NCBI GenBank assembly: GCA_030512335.1
Contig: JAULSU010000007.1
Coordinates: forward strand, 3,720,001 to 3,784,000
Reading direction: 5' to 3'
DNA length: 64,000 nt
Source of the DNA: Immersiella caudata
Taxonomy: Eukaryota; Ascomycota; Sordariomycetes; Sordariales; Lasiosphaeriaceae
The position numbers and the translations under genes are program-made. Position 1 is the stretch's first letter. Every line of letters starts with the position of its first letter. The notes under the pieces were generated by a model. The model was not told the origin of the DNA and searched no databases. It worked only from the letters and a program-made list of their open reading frames with translations. Positions 31,554 to 41,584 of this stretch are shown here, piece by piece.

Positions 31554-34500
31554 TCAAGAGACCATTTCGCGCGCCTTCGCAATGTAGACATTATCCAGCT
31601 CAGCGTATCGCCTCTTAGTCATGATGTCCTCCGCAGTCCCCTTCCACATCGACACCTTGCGGTCAGCCCCGCTCGATAACAGAACCTCGATAACTTGAAC
31701 ACACCCCTCATCGAACGGGGTTAGCTCCGCAGCATGATGAAGCACAGTCGCACCGTTCCAGCTCTTTCGGTCGATATCGCTGCACCACCTTGCCATAAGC
31801 GCCACCAAGTCAAGGTCCTTGTGACTATTCCAGTCCAAAACAACACTGGTCAGAGGAGGGAGACGAGGATAAGAAATGTTGGGAGGAAAGACTTCTATGT
31901 CCTGGCTTGCGCCCCTTTCAATTAGCAGCTTGGCAATGGCATAATTTGCTGGAACACCATAGCTTGTTTTCTCAAGCGCACTCTTCAGCGCTGTGGTCCT
32001 GCGGATATAAGGCCCGCTTGTGGCGTTGATGTCGGCGCCACTGTGTAGCAGGAGTTCGACAATTTTCGCGTGGTGCCCCCTGACAGCCAGTGACAGCGGT
32101 GTGTATTGACCTCCATCTAGCTCATTGGCCACTAGGGGATAGTGCGAGAGAAGCCACTCGGCTGTCGCTAATTTTCCGTTGGAAGCAGCGGCTGTGATGC
32201 CTCCCCGATGCTGATCCTTGATGTGTTGCAGAAGGTTCTCCGGAACATCCCTGACCTCCATCTTGCAGTATGGACAGGATGGCCCGTCCACGGAAGGGGA
32301 AGGAGGTCTCAAGGCGAGCGAGAAAACCGTTTTGACTAGTCTCCATCTATTTCGCATGAAGCAATCAACCACATCCGTTAGCCGTCTCTTTGCCACAAGG
32401 CGAAGTTCAGCAAGATTGCATGTGCTTACCTTCTACGCGCGTTACGCTGTTTCGTCTGAAGCAAAAAGAGCTCCAAGTCGTCGACCCCCTTCTGTCTCCT
32501 GAAGAACTCTTCCATCGTAGGGTCCTGTATCTGAGAGATGTTGTCCAGCTCGCGGTGCTGCTTCTCAACCAAGGGGAGAAAGCCGTAGTAGCGCAACCGT
32601 GCTCCTCGAAGAAGTGGCATCATGCCAGGAACCGAGCTTGAACTTTCCGGGGTTACCAGGGGGTATTCAAGTGGTTCTGTCCGTATTCCTGTCAAAGGTG
32701 GTGTTGGGGGCCTGATTTCTGAGCCAGAGAATCCTCCTTCCGGATCGATGAGGACCTCCATTTCCCCAAATGGATCCACAAAGCTTGGGTCCGGCAGTCC
32801 TCCTAGCTTTCCCTCTAGCAGCTCGCTGATCGAATCTCTCTTTGCAGCTGGGGTGTCATCATCATCCATGAATTGAGACTCAGATGAGCGCACGCTGCGT
32901 TCAGGAAGGGCCTCAAGAGCCAGTGAGAGTAGGTGGTTGGCAACGTGCGGGACGCCCAAGATGATAGCTTTGTCCGGAGCCGTTTCCAAACTTGCAGGAC
33001 ACCGCATAGGACACTCGTCGCGGAACATGTCCTCTACCTTGGCTTGGTGTGGGCGCCAAGCGCTCTTCGTCATGGAGTCGATTCTGGACTCAGGGTACAT
33101 GCCAGCGTGCTCGGTTCTGAGGTGGGTTTTGAAGTCGTCCTCCGTGCTCAGTGCCACCATGAGTCCAGCGTTTGTGTTGTCGTCCTTGTGCGGCGTCATC
33201 CGGCAGACCCACGTACCCCCTGGCGCGTGGGCTACTCGAAGATGTTCGGCCCATTTCGCCTCGCTGGCAAACATTTTGAGTATCGTCATGCCGCACTCCG
33301 GGTAGAAGCAGTTGTAAGGCTCGAGGTCTTTCTTCAGATGCTTCCTGGTAGACATTATAAGTAAGCCAACGCATTCGTGAATCACAGGGGCATGCAATCC
33401 CAACCTTACCTCCATTTTGTCCGGCTACGGATCTCTCCATAGTCTAACCTATCAAAGCAATAGGGGCAGTGTACCTGGCCAGCGCCAGACGCGTCCCTTG
33501 GAGGACGGGGCCAGTCCATGTAGACCCCGGCCACGACTGAGCGAACACTGACCGAAACAGTCGACTGACTTTCAGAAGTTGGCGCCTCGAACTTGGAGCT
33601 GGCAAAAGACTGCTTTGAAGGCGCAACACTCGCTGGGACATGATGACCGGGTAGGTAGATGTTGTCCAGTCCGCCGCCAAGAACTCTTAGGTTCCCTGCT
33701 TTCGACTCTTGCAAACGTTTGCCGCCACCTTCTTGCTCTTCCTCTTCTCGTTGCTCCTCCTGTTTTCGACGTTCTGCTTCCAAAGCGAGGAGCTCGGCCT
33801 CGGCAATAGCCTGTTCTCTTTCGATTTGCTTTTCGTTGTGTCGTTTCCATTCCCGGAAACGTCTCATGCGGAAGGATACCGCGGTGCTGAGGATATGTTT
33901 CTGTTCGTCCGTGGCGGTGGGAAAGCGGTGGTTGACGATTGCTTGGGCCCAATCTTCATCGTCCTTCCCCAAGTCATTCCCGTCCTTGTCTACGTCCCGT
34001 CGTTTTGCTGCCTGGACATTGTACTCGTTGGCTGTTGCTCGTCGAAGGGCCGTGGAGAGTTTCTTCAACTGACCGACGAGCCCGTGGACGGCCTGCAACG
34101 CATCACCAGACAGGTCGCTGGCAATATTGCTTGCGGTTGGCACGGGGTGTTGTCGTTTAGAAGCGATGGGCCTGCTGTCACTGCCGTACTGGTGGCCCAG
34201 CTGGTCTAAAGTCTCATCCGGCTCCTCAAATATGCGAGTCGCTATTCATATCCCCCACCGTCAGCAAGACCAAACGAGATCAAGAACCGCGGTGCCCCAT
34301 ACCATAATCCAGATTCACCCGAACAGCTCGCAGAAGGAGCACAACCATCTCCCGAGTTTTTGGGCTGTTGCGCAGCCGGTAGTCGAGGGATGAGGAAAGA
34401 GATGGGTCCCGACAGGACCCGGTGTTGGTGGCCCAGACCTCGAAACGGCTCGCCTCGTCCTCGACTAGCTCCAGAGACTCCCGTGGGAGATGCGGACAGG

Positions 34501-34606
34501 CTTTACACGCTGCAAATGAGCGTGCGCACATGGCGTAGGCCTCATAAACCAGCATCTCTAGCTCATCGTGTACCTCCGAGTCCCCAACTAAACCCTGTCG
34601 AGACAT
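31554..34606 (-). CDS. Ankyrin-repeat/zinc-finger protein, possible sensor partner of the divergent subtilase
   Basis: Four exons join smoothly: from ATG 34604-34606 to a GTATGG...GAATAG intron; then a long exon to KWR; then GTAAGG...TACCAG; and GTAAGC...AAATAG near 32430-32350. The product is about 950 residues. The N-terminus holds ASRFEVWATNTGS and SSLDYRLRNSPKTREMVV, a helical module found at the N-terminus of many fungal NLR-like and ankyrin/zinc-finger proteins. There follows a Glu/Arg-rich coiled coil (REWKRHNEKQIEREQAIAEA), a CPYCF finger, and C2H2-like pairs (CFYPECGM ... HLRVAH; THLRTEHAG; CPYCKMEVR ... HIKDQH). Four or five ankyrin units at the C-terminus include GGITAAASNGKLATAEWLL and YTPLSLAVRGHHAKIVELLL. 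No NACHT P-loop is visible. It is transcribed away from the subtilase gene, with 426 bp between the two starts. Confidence 0.75.
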
Positions 34607-35032
34607 TGTAGCGTGGTTTCCGGAGGTAAGGCGCCTTGTCCTGGGGTTTTGGTGACTTTCTGACGGGTTGCGAGGCGAGGATCGACGCTATCGCTGCGTT
34701 TTCTTCCATGAGGTCTCAATCGCTCACCATGTCCCAGTCGTGCCTGCCGTTCCAGGTTGCGCGCCATCAGCGTGAGGGGTAGTTGCCCTCCAGATTTCAG
34801 GTGGCGCCCAATGAGATTCAGCTGCAGCACATCCAAGCGGCATTTCTTTGACCGACCAGCGGCAGCGGCGGTTAACCTGAGCGGGGAACTCCCGTCGCGA
34901 ATCTCCGTCTCCGTCGCGAAACATGAGCAACATTCATTCAGCTGAGGTGAGCCATGGTCGGCTCGCACCACTAGTATCCACCTCTCTCAGCGGATTTCCA
35001 ATTGCCCCAAGCTTCCTTGGGTGTCACCGCCA
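34607..35032. promoter_or_regulatory. Shared divergent promoter region
   Basis: 426 bp separate the start codons of the ankyrin/zinc-finger gene (minus) and the subtilase gene (plus), so both promoters must lie here. No specific factor site was identified. Confidence 0.5.
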
Positions 35033-37875
35033 ATGGATTACTTCAAGTTTTGGACGTTAAAGAAAGCGCTGTCAGATGCTGAAGGACAACTCACGCAGGG
35101 AAGCCTTGCGAGTGTCACGTCTGCTGTGCGGGGGATCTTATCATCTTCCAATGTCGGTCAAGTTCTCGACCAGTTTCTGGCCACCTCATCAGAGCTTGAT
35201 GGTTCAGGAGATGCAGAACTGCACTCATCCACAGAACCCGCTGCGGAAGACAACGAACCGAGCCGCGGGGATGCTTACAATTGCGACGAGGGTATCCCAG
35301 ACTTGCTCAACGACCTTCATCAAAAACTGCACTCACTCTGGCCTGTCAAGTGCAAAGTGGCACACAAGTTGATGCTCAGACTCGAGGCTCGCCGCGAATA
35401 CAAGGATGGCCGTCACGGTCACCTTGAAACCAAGGTTGTCGAGCTGGACACATTGTCTTCCTGGCATGACGAGTCGCATGATCATTGCTGGGGACGGGTT
35501 GTGTACGCGATAGGGTAAGACTTGAACGCGTTCTTCCTACCTCTTGCGTGGTGTCTTGGCATGACTAACCAGGTAAAATCATCTACTTCAGACGGAAGCC
35601 ACCAGCACCCGAGCCACCTAAGCCTCGCCGTCCAAAGGTCCGGTTCGCTGATGATTCGGACGCAAGAGAAGATCCCTGTCACCATCATCAGACTCGGAGC
35701 TGTCGATTGACCCCATCATCCGCCCAACAACACAAAAGCGACGAACCGTTCACTCTTTGCCCTTTGATCCAAAGATCGGGACGGGAACTGAAATGTTTCC
35801 GAGTTGATCTCGAGTCTCAAGAGTCAACCGAGGTCTTGGACAGGAGAGGGGTGTGTTCCACAAAGTCCATGACATCATTGAGCAATCTTCTCCCACCCAT
35901 GAAGATGATGGAGACAGGAAGCGAACCACCGTCCCGATCCCAGAGAGAGCGTTCAAGGGGCGCATCTCACCAGCTTTCACTGAAAGAAAGGGCAGAACTT
36001 GGTCTCGTCTTCGCTTGCAGCCTTTTGCAGCTGTGCAAGGATGGATGGGGTGCCAAGCAGACGAGCAAGGACGAAGGTGCCGCGGCCCTTGGCGCCAAAG
36101 GAGAAGGCGTGTGGCTATCCAGAGATTGGACCAAACCTGAGAATGGTATTTGCTTTCTCCCAGGGCACAAGAAGGTCGACATCCGTTCCCCATTCTTGCC
36201 GGTTGTATTTGACGACATAACTGGCGGCGACGCGACAGCACAGCGGCAGCATAGCGGGTTCAGCTACCACACTTCCAGCATAGTTGCATTGGCAACCACA
36301 CTCGTTCGCTTTCAACACCAGGAGGTAATTCAAGAGCTTGACTCCATCTGGCAAGATCTGGTAAAGGGCATGGGGGGGCGGGTCCCGCCTGCGACAAACT
36401 GGAATGCTCTAGACACGCTCCTGGATGAGGACGTCTTTGAGGCCTACGTCGATGAGAAATGCAAAATGGCCATCCGGGCCTGCATAAGAGGTGGCCTGAT
36501 CGACACCATCGGGTACGAGGACGTGGCCACGCAGAAGAAGCTCTTTCATGCTATGGTTGTCAAGCCTCTCGCCGAATATCGCGACGAAACTGAAAAGAAG
36601 TCAAGGGTTGATGATCTCGGGGTTTCACGCCACTCTCATGCAAATTCGGGACGTGACGGGCGTGATTCAGATCACGAGGACGAGGATCGCGAGGAGAACG
36701 GCGATGAATGGCGCAACGACTTCCAAGACACCGCTGCCTTCATGACTGGCCCGGGAAGCAACGCAAGCCATCGCACCGCGTGGTTGGACAAGCTCAAGCA
36801 ACTTTCTACCATCGTCCACAAGATCCAGACTCGGTGGAAGAGCAAGACCATCAAACCACCAAAACCGATTAGGATTGCTGTCCTCGACACAGGACTCAAC
36901 CTGACGAAGGAGTTCTTCCAGAACAAGGCGCGACGGGCCAAGATTCGGAAGATCGCCGACTTTGTCCCCCCTCCCAGTCGCACCACTGCAGGCGAACCTA
37001 TTTATGTCGATGTTGAAGCCGGCGGCAGCACTGATTCGTTCGGCCATGGCACGCTAATGACTCAGTTCCTGATGGAAGTCGCTCCACTCGCCGAGATCTT
37101 CATCGCCCGCGTTGCCGCCGACACGGACTCGCTCTCGCTCCCCGCGAGCAAAGAAGCTGTGGCGCGGGCCATCAAGTGGGCCAGTGAGCAGCACCGTGTT
37201 GACGTTATCTCCATGTCGTTTGGATTTGCCGAGACGGATCCGTCCATCCATGAAGCCATCACGTCGGTCCAGCTTACACGACGCAACTCCATTATCTTCC
37301 TCGCGAGCGCAGGCAACTCGTCTTCGGAGCGGGAAAAGTTTCCCGCTTACCATCGCGACGTACTCTCCATCCGCGCGACCGACTGCGACGGAGTCTTCCT
37401 GGCAAAGAAGCCACCGCAGGACGGCGAACGGCCGAGTCTCATATTTGGCGCCTATGGCGATGACATTCCTGATCGGATCGCGAGCGAGTATAACGCAAAG
37501 ATATGCAAGGCGGGGTCATCCATTGCCACGGCCGTGGCGGCTGCCATCGCTGCTGTCATGCTGGCGTACATCGAGTCGCTTCCGTTCGCCTTTGCGACTG
37601 CCGAGGTCAGCAAGTCGAAAGGGGGCACACAATTAGTACTGGAAAGAGAGTTGGAGAGGCAACGAGACGAGCTGAGAGACTTGGAGAAGCTAAGAACTGT
37701 TGAAGGAATGTCTCTTTTGTTCAATCGGATGGCCCCGGACAAGGCATCACATCCTATGGACAGGTGGATCAGCCCTGTATGGTTTTTTGGTGAGAGGGCG
37801 ACCGATGTGGCCCGAAAGGATGCCCTGATAGAGCTTGCCAGGGGTGTTAGGACACCTGCACCACCGAGCCGATGA
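35033..37875 (+). CDS. DUF7580-like/subtilisin (S8) serine protease, HET-Q2-like
   Basis: Two exons, 35033-35514 and 35592-37875 (intron GTAAGA...CTTCAG, 77 nt), encode 921 residues. No signal peptide: the protein is cytosolic. The N-terminal half has the alpha-helical fungal module with LSLKERAELGLVFACSLLQLC, GVWLSRDWTKPENGICFLPG and DIRSPFLPVVF (DUF7580 type). The C-terminal half is a subtilase with the triad Asp593 (IAVLDTGLN), His646 (DSFGHGTLM) and Ser804 (AGSSIATAVAAA), plus the oxyanion Asn in LASAGNS. All catalytic residues are present. A charged coiled coil (LERELERQRDELRDLEKL) follows. In Podospora anserina the subtilase HET-Q2 cleaves and activates the gasdermin HET-Q1. Here the next gene, 386 bp downstream on the same strand, is the candidate substrate. 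Confidence 0.85.
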
Positions 37876-38261
37876 GCCAACGAATGGAAACTTCTATGTT
37901 AACGCTGAAGAAACATCCAACTTGTTTCAGTTCGCCGAACCCCCCCTGTTGGGATGGGTCCGAAGGGACGTTTCTGGTCAACAGTTCTCGCCTCCTTGAA
38001 GGGGGAAGCGACCAGCCCCTTATTTCAAGCTGCGTGTCATTGGCTGCACCTTGTAAAGGCAAGGAGCGGGGTAAAATGGTTCCATTGGATTCCGCGGTAC
38101 CAAGGCACCCCAGGTAGCAAACATGCTTGAGCTTTCTCTCACGCATTGTCTCTTTCCGGGTCTGTCACTCGGTGATCTCCCTGTTTCCTGCCAGACGCGA
38201 TCAACTCGGATTCGGACTTTGTTCAACTGAAAAGCGAATAACCTCTCAAGCACTCAATACA

Positions 38262-39119
38262 ATGCCAACCTGGTTCTTGCCCCCGGACTTCACCTTCCGA
38301 CCCGATGGCAAACTCTCTCTAGGCATGATCATCACCCACCCCAAAGACCCCACCGACGTCCTAGTCGCCTCCCCTTCCTCCTTCACCCTCGCCGACGGGA
38401 AAACCCCCATCCCGCTCCCAGAGCACGACATCTTTGTCGAGCCCAAGCACGTCCACTCCGACGAGATCGAACGCTCCGTAGGTCTCAACATTCTCGCCCG
38501 CTTCGCCGAAATCGTCTCTGTCTCGGCTAGCATCAGCCGTCGCCGCCGCAATATCATCCAGTACGGCGAGGTCGACCATGAAGTGCGCACCTTCAAGACG
38601 CCATTCTCAGACGAGACGCTAGCTGCCATTGTTAGGATTCCCAAGGTCAAGAACCACATCGAGTCATCACTCTTTGGAAATCGGCCTGTGTATATTGTTT
38701 CTGGACTCAGGGTGGCCAAGTCTTCGTTTTCTGTCAGTAACGTGACTGAGACCGAGCACGCTATGAGTACGTCAGCTTCCGGCCCGGTATCTACCGTCCC
38801 GGGGCTGGAACTCGGTGGAGGTTTTGATGCGAGTGGGAAGAAGATCGAGTCGCATGGGTACGAGACGGCACCGGGGATGGTGTTTGCGTATCAGCTTTAT
38901 GCGATTCGGAAGAGAGGGGAGGACGAGGAGACGGATCCGACGACGGCGAGGCTGTTTACGAGTCGGAGTGCGTTTATGACGGGGGATGGAGGGGATGAAG
39001 AGGAGGAAATGGAGATGGTGGATGCTACGGCGGAGGTTTTGGAGGGGGATCAGGATGAGCCGGTTGAGATCAAGGTGGAGAGCTGTGGGGGGGATGATGT
39101 TTGTGTCTTGTTTGAGTAG
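38262..39119 (+). CDS. Candidate gasdermin-like (HET-Q1/RCD-1-type) protein
   Basis: Intronless 285-residue protein, start ATG at 38262. It begins MPTWFLPPDFTFRPDGKLSLG, continues with alternating beta-type strands (e.g. RPVYIVSGLRVAKSSFSV, ETAPGMVFAYQLYAIRKRG) and ends in a strongly acidic tail of about 45 residues (GDGGDEEEEMEMVDATAEV...). Three points suggest a fungal gasdermin. The length is close to that of HET-Q1 (278 residues as I recall). It lies directly downstream of a cytosolic subtilase on the same strand, the arrangement reported for most fungal gasdermin genes. It also has a short, compositionally distinct C-terminal segment whose removal could activate a pore-forming N-terminal domain. 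No other domain fits. The call rests on context more than on sequence signature; it may also be an unrelated protease-associated protein. Confidence 0.5.
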   Translation: MPTWFLPPDFTFRPDGKLSLGMIITHPKDPTDVLVASPSSFTLADGKTPIPLPEHDIFVEPKHVHSDEIERSVGLNILARFAEIVSVSASISRRRRNIIQYGEVDHEVRTFKTPFSDETLAAIVRIPKVKNHIESSLFGNRPVYIVSGLRVAKSSFSVSNVTETEHAMSTSASGPVSTVPGLELGGGFDASGKKIESHGYETAPGMVFAYQLYAIRKRGEDEETDPTTARLFTSRSAFMTGDGGDEEEEMEMVDATAEVLEGDQDEPVEIKVESCGGDDVCVLFE

Positions 39120-39259
39120 GTTGTAAGTTGAGCCCTTGGACTTTGAACGCATGGCGAACCCACATGCCCTCTGGCTACCTGGTGAGCCACTTGGAGATGG
39201 TGAGCCCATTTTTCTTCACTCACAAGTGCTTTGACTATGTCATACTCCAGTATTCGATC

Positions 39260-40672
39260 CTAAGCCTCCCCCCTCCTCCCACCCCTCCCCTTCCTCCCCG
39301 CTGCCAACCGAAACCTCACAACAAGCCAAAAAACCAAACCCGCCGTAATAGGCAATGCAACAACACACCACATCCAAAACGCCGCATTCACCCTCACCGT
39401 CCACGTCCCTTCGTCGTCGCTAGAGTCAAACATGTTGCTCCCCAGGATACTCGCAATGGCCGTGGCGGGGAGCAGAAAGGCAGTCATGAAGGCGATTACC
39501 CTCATGGCGTGGGAGTCATCCATCATGATCTTGGTGTCTTTGTCTGCATTGAGGTTAAAGGCGAGGGTGATGGCGTTTTTGATGCGCTGGCGGAGGGTGG
39601 TGAGGCGGAGGTGGGTGGATTGGATGAGGGTGAGGGTGTGTTGGAGGGACTCGACGAGGGCGGTGTTATTAGGGGTAGATGGAGAGGTGAGTTGCGAGAT
39701 GATGGTTTCGGTGACGAGCTGGAGCGAAGTTGCGGTTTCGAGGAGGACGAAGCAGTATTTTGCGAGGTAGTGGAGGGAGGCGAAGATGTTGGAGTCTGAT
39801 GCGGTCAGCTTGGTGATTTCGTAGGCGCCGGTGAGGAGTTTCTGGGATATTTGGTCAGTTGGTTGGTGCTGATGGCTTGTAGGGAGCCTCTTTTTGCTGT
39901 GGATGGGCTTACGGCTTCGTCGTTTGCAAAGATCTCATTGAGATTCCAAGCCATGTCGTCGAGGTCAGCGTGCAGGCCGCTCAGAATAGGGGCAAAGAAG
40001 AGGTACGGCTGGGTGCAGGCCAACTCTTTGTCTGCTGAATCTGTGAATTTGTCGAGCCGGGAGCGGACGTTGGGTGTAGCCCCGAAACAGACAAGAGTGG
40101 TGGAGCCAGGAGAACTGCCACCACTGCCAGGTTCAAGTGAGCCGTTGATGACGAATCCGGACTTGACGTAAGCGTAGTCTTCGGCCGCGTTGGGCTTGTT
40201 ACCGTAGGTCTTGTTCTGGCGGAGCCAAACCTTTCCCTTTTGATCCGATTTGATGTCAATGTTCTTGCAGAGGAAGTGAAACCACAAGCAAGTTTCCGTC
40301 GGCAATGTCTTGGACCCGAAGCTATGGCTGACGGACTGTTTTCTTTCGGCTTTGAACTCGTCCGGTACAGAGAGCATTGCGTAGAGCTGATAAAGTACTT
40401 CTTCTGCTTGCGTGTCCTCAAACGCATCAGGCGGTGCGAAACTGCTACAATTAGCCGCCTTTTGGTTTGAAAAATGCTGAAAGCAAGCTGGAGACGGACA
40501 TGATTCGAAGTTTGAAGTCTCTATTGGCCATAAATGTTGGAAGGCTGGCGAAGTTGACCTCAAGCGACTGACCCTCTGGGTAGACTATTACACAGTCAGT
40601 GAATGGCATTGCTCAAAGCGTCTTTATGTTGGCGACCCACACGAGGAGAGCTCCCAGACGGTGAAAGTCCAT
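39260..40672 (-). CDS. CorA-like membrane protein 1
   Basis: Firm exons are 39260-39841 and 39913-40444 (intron GTAAGC...CCCAG). An upstream exon ending at 40500 is joined by GTCCGT...TTGTAG. The first exon is uncertain, with MDFHRLGALL at 40672 the best start. The C-terminal part has a long helical region (SLQHTLTLIQSTHLRLTTLRQRIKNAITLAFNLNADKDTKIM) then two helices: MRVIAFMTAFLLPATAIASILGSNMFD and WMWCVVALPITAGLVFWLVV. This is the architecture of fungal CorA-like proteins, where the canonical GMN is replaced by a G-x-N-x-F motif. True magnesium transport is doubtful. It converges with the gasdermin-like gene, the two stops being about 140 bp apart. Confidence 0.7.
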
Positions 40673-41584
40673 GCTGCAAGAATTCTAGGCACGGTGGCCG
40701 AAACCTGTGCGGGAAGAGGCCTTAACGGCCATGATGATGCCATGGTTTGTGCTGCTTCTGCCCACCAGACGGAGTTAGACCGAACAGACAAAAAGTTCCA
40801 CCCGGCGCTGCGAGCCCGGATATCTTGTGCTCGAAAGCGGGCGGGACCCCGCACCACTCCTGAACAGATGCATGGTTGTCCGATATTCTGTGGTGTCATG
40901 AGCTCTCTGACGCATCAGTCGTGTCCGAGAGCTTTGAGTAGAGCGCCCACGCTGGAGAGGTGATCACTGCAAGTGTGGTTGCACACGGCGCTGGTGGCGT
41001 CCAATCCCTTTCCTCCAGTTTCAGCTCCTACACTGTACATCATATCATGACTCTCAAATCCCGCACAGAAAGTTCTGAGAAGGCGTCCTTGGCATTACGC
41101 CCCCTTTCAGCGACTGCCGGTCTGGGTCAACTCAAGATATGTTCTAGGCGACTGACATGAGCCACATCCCACCCGCTCTAGCCTAGTTGTGTCGGGCGTC
41201 GCGGTGTTGCTCCAGTCGGGCGCCGACGCCGAGATGCACGTCTCTGAGTCCTCTGCTGGGCACTGAATGATGGTGGGTTGACGTGTGCAGGTGCCTCCGC
41301 AATTGCTTGGGCTACAAAAGTCAGCGTTCTCAGTCAAATTGCACCACGGAGGATGGATTGTCATCAAGGCTCTGTTCTGGCAGCCATACCTACCCGACAA
41401 AACCGCACATTGTGGACGGCTCCAATTCTGCCTACTGAGGACAGTTGATAATGGTAAGCCATGCGTCGGGATTTTATCGCCCAAAGAGTTGTGATGTTGA
41501 CGCAGCTGGCAGTCACGACCAGAGAGACACGGTGGAGGATGGCGTCCTCCTCTCCCAGGCGGCACGGCTCCACCCCAGCCTGTG
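40673..41584. other. No gene seen
   Basis: About 900 bp upstream of both the CorA-like (minus) and HET-related (plus) genes. Frames are short and motif-free; presumably a divergent promoter region. Confidence 0.4.
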
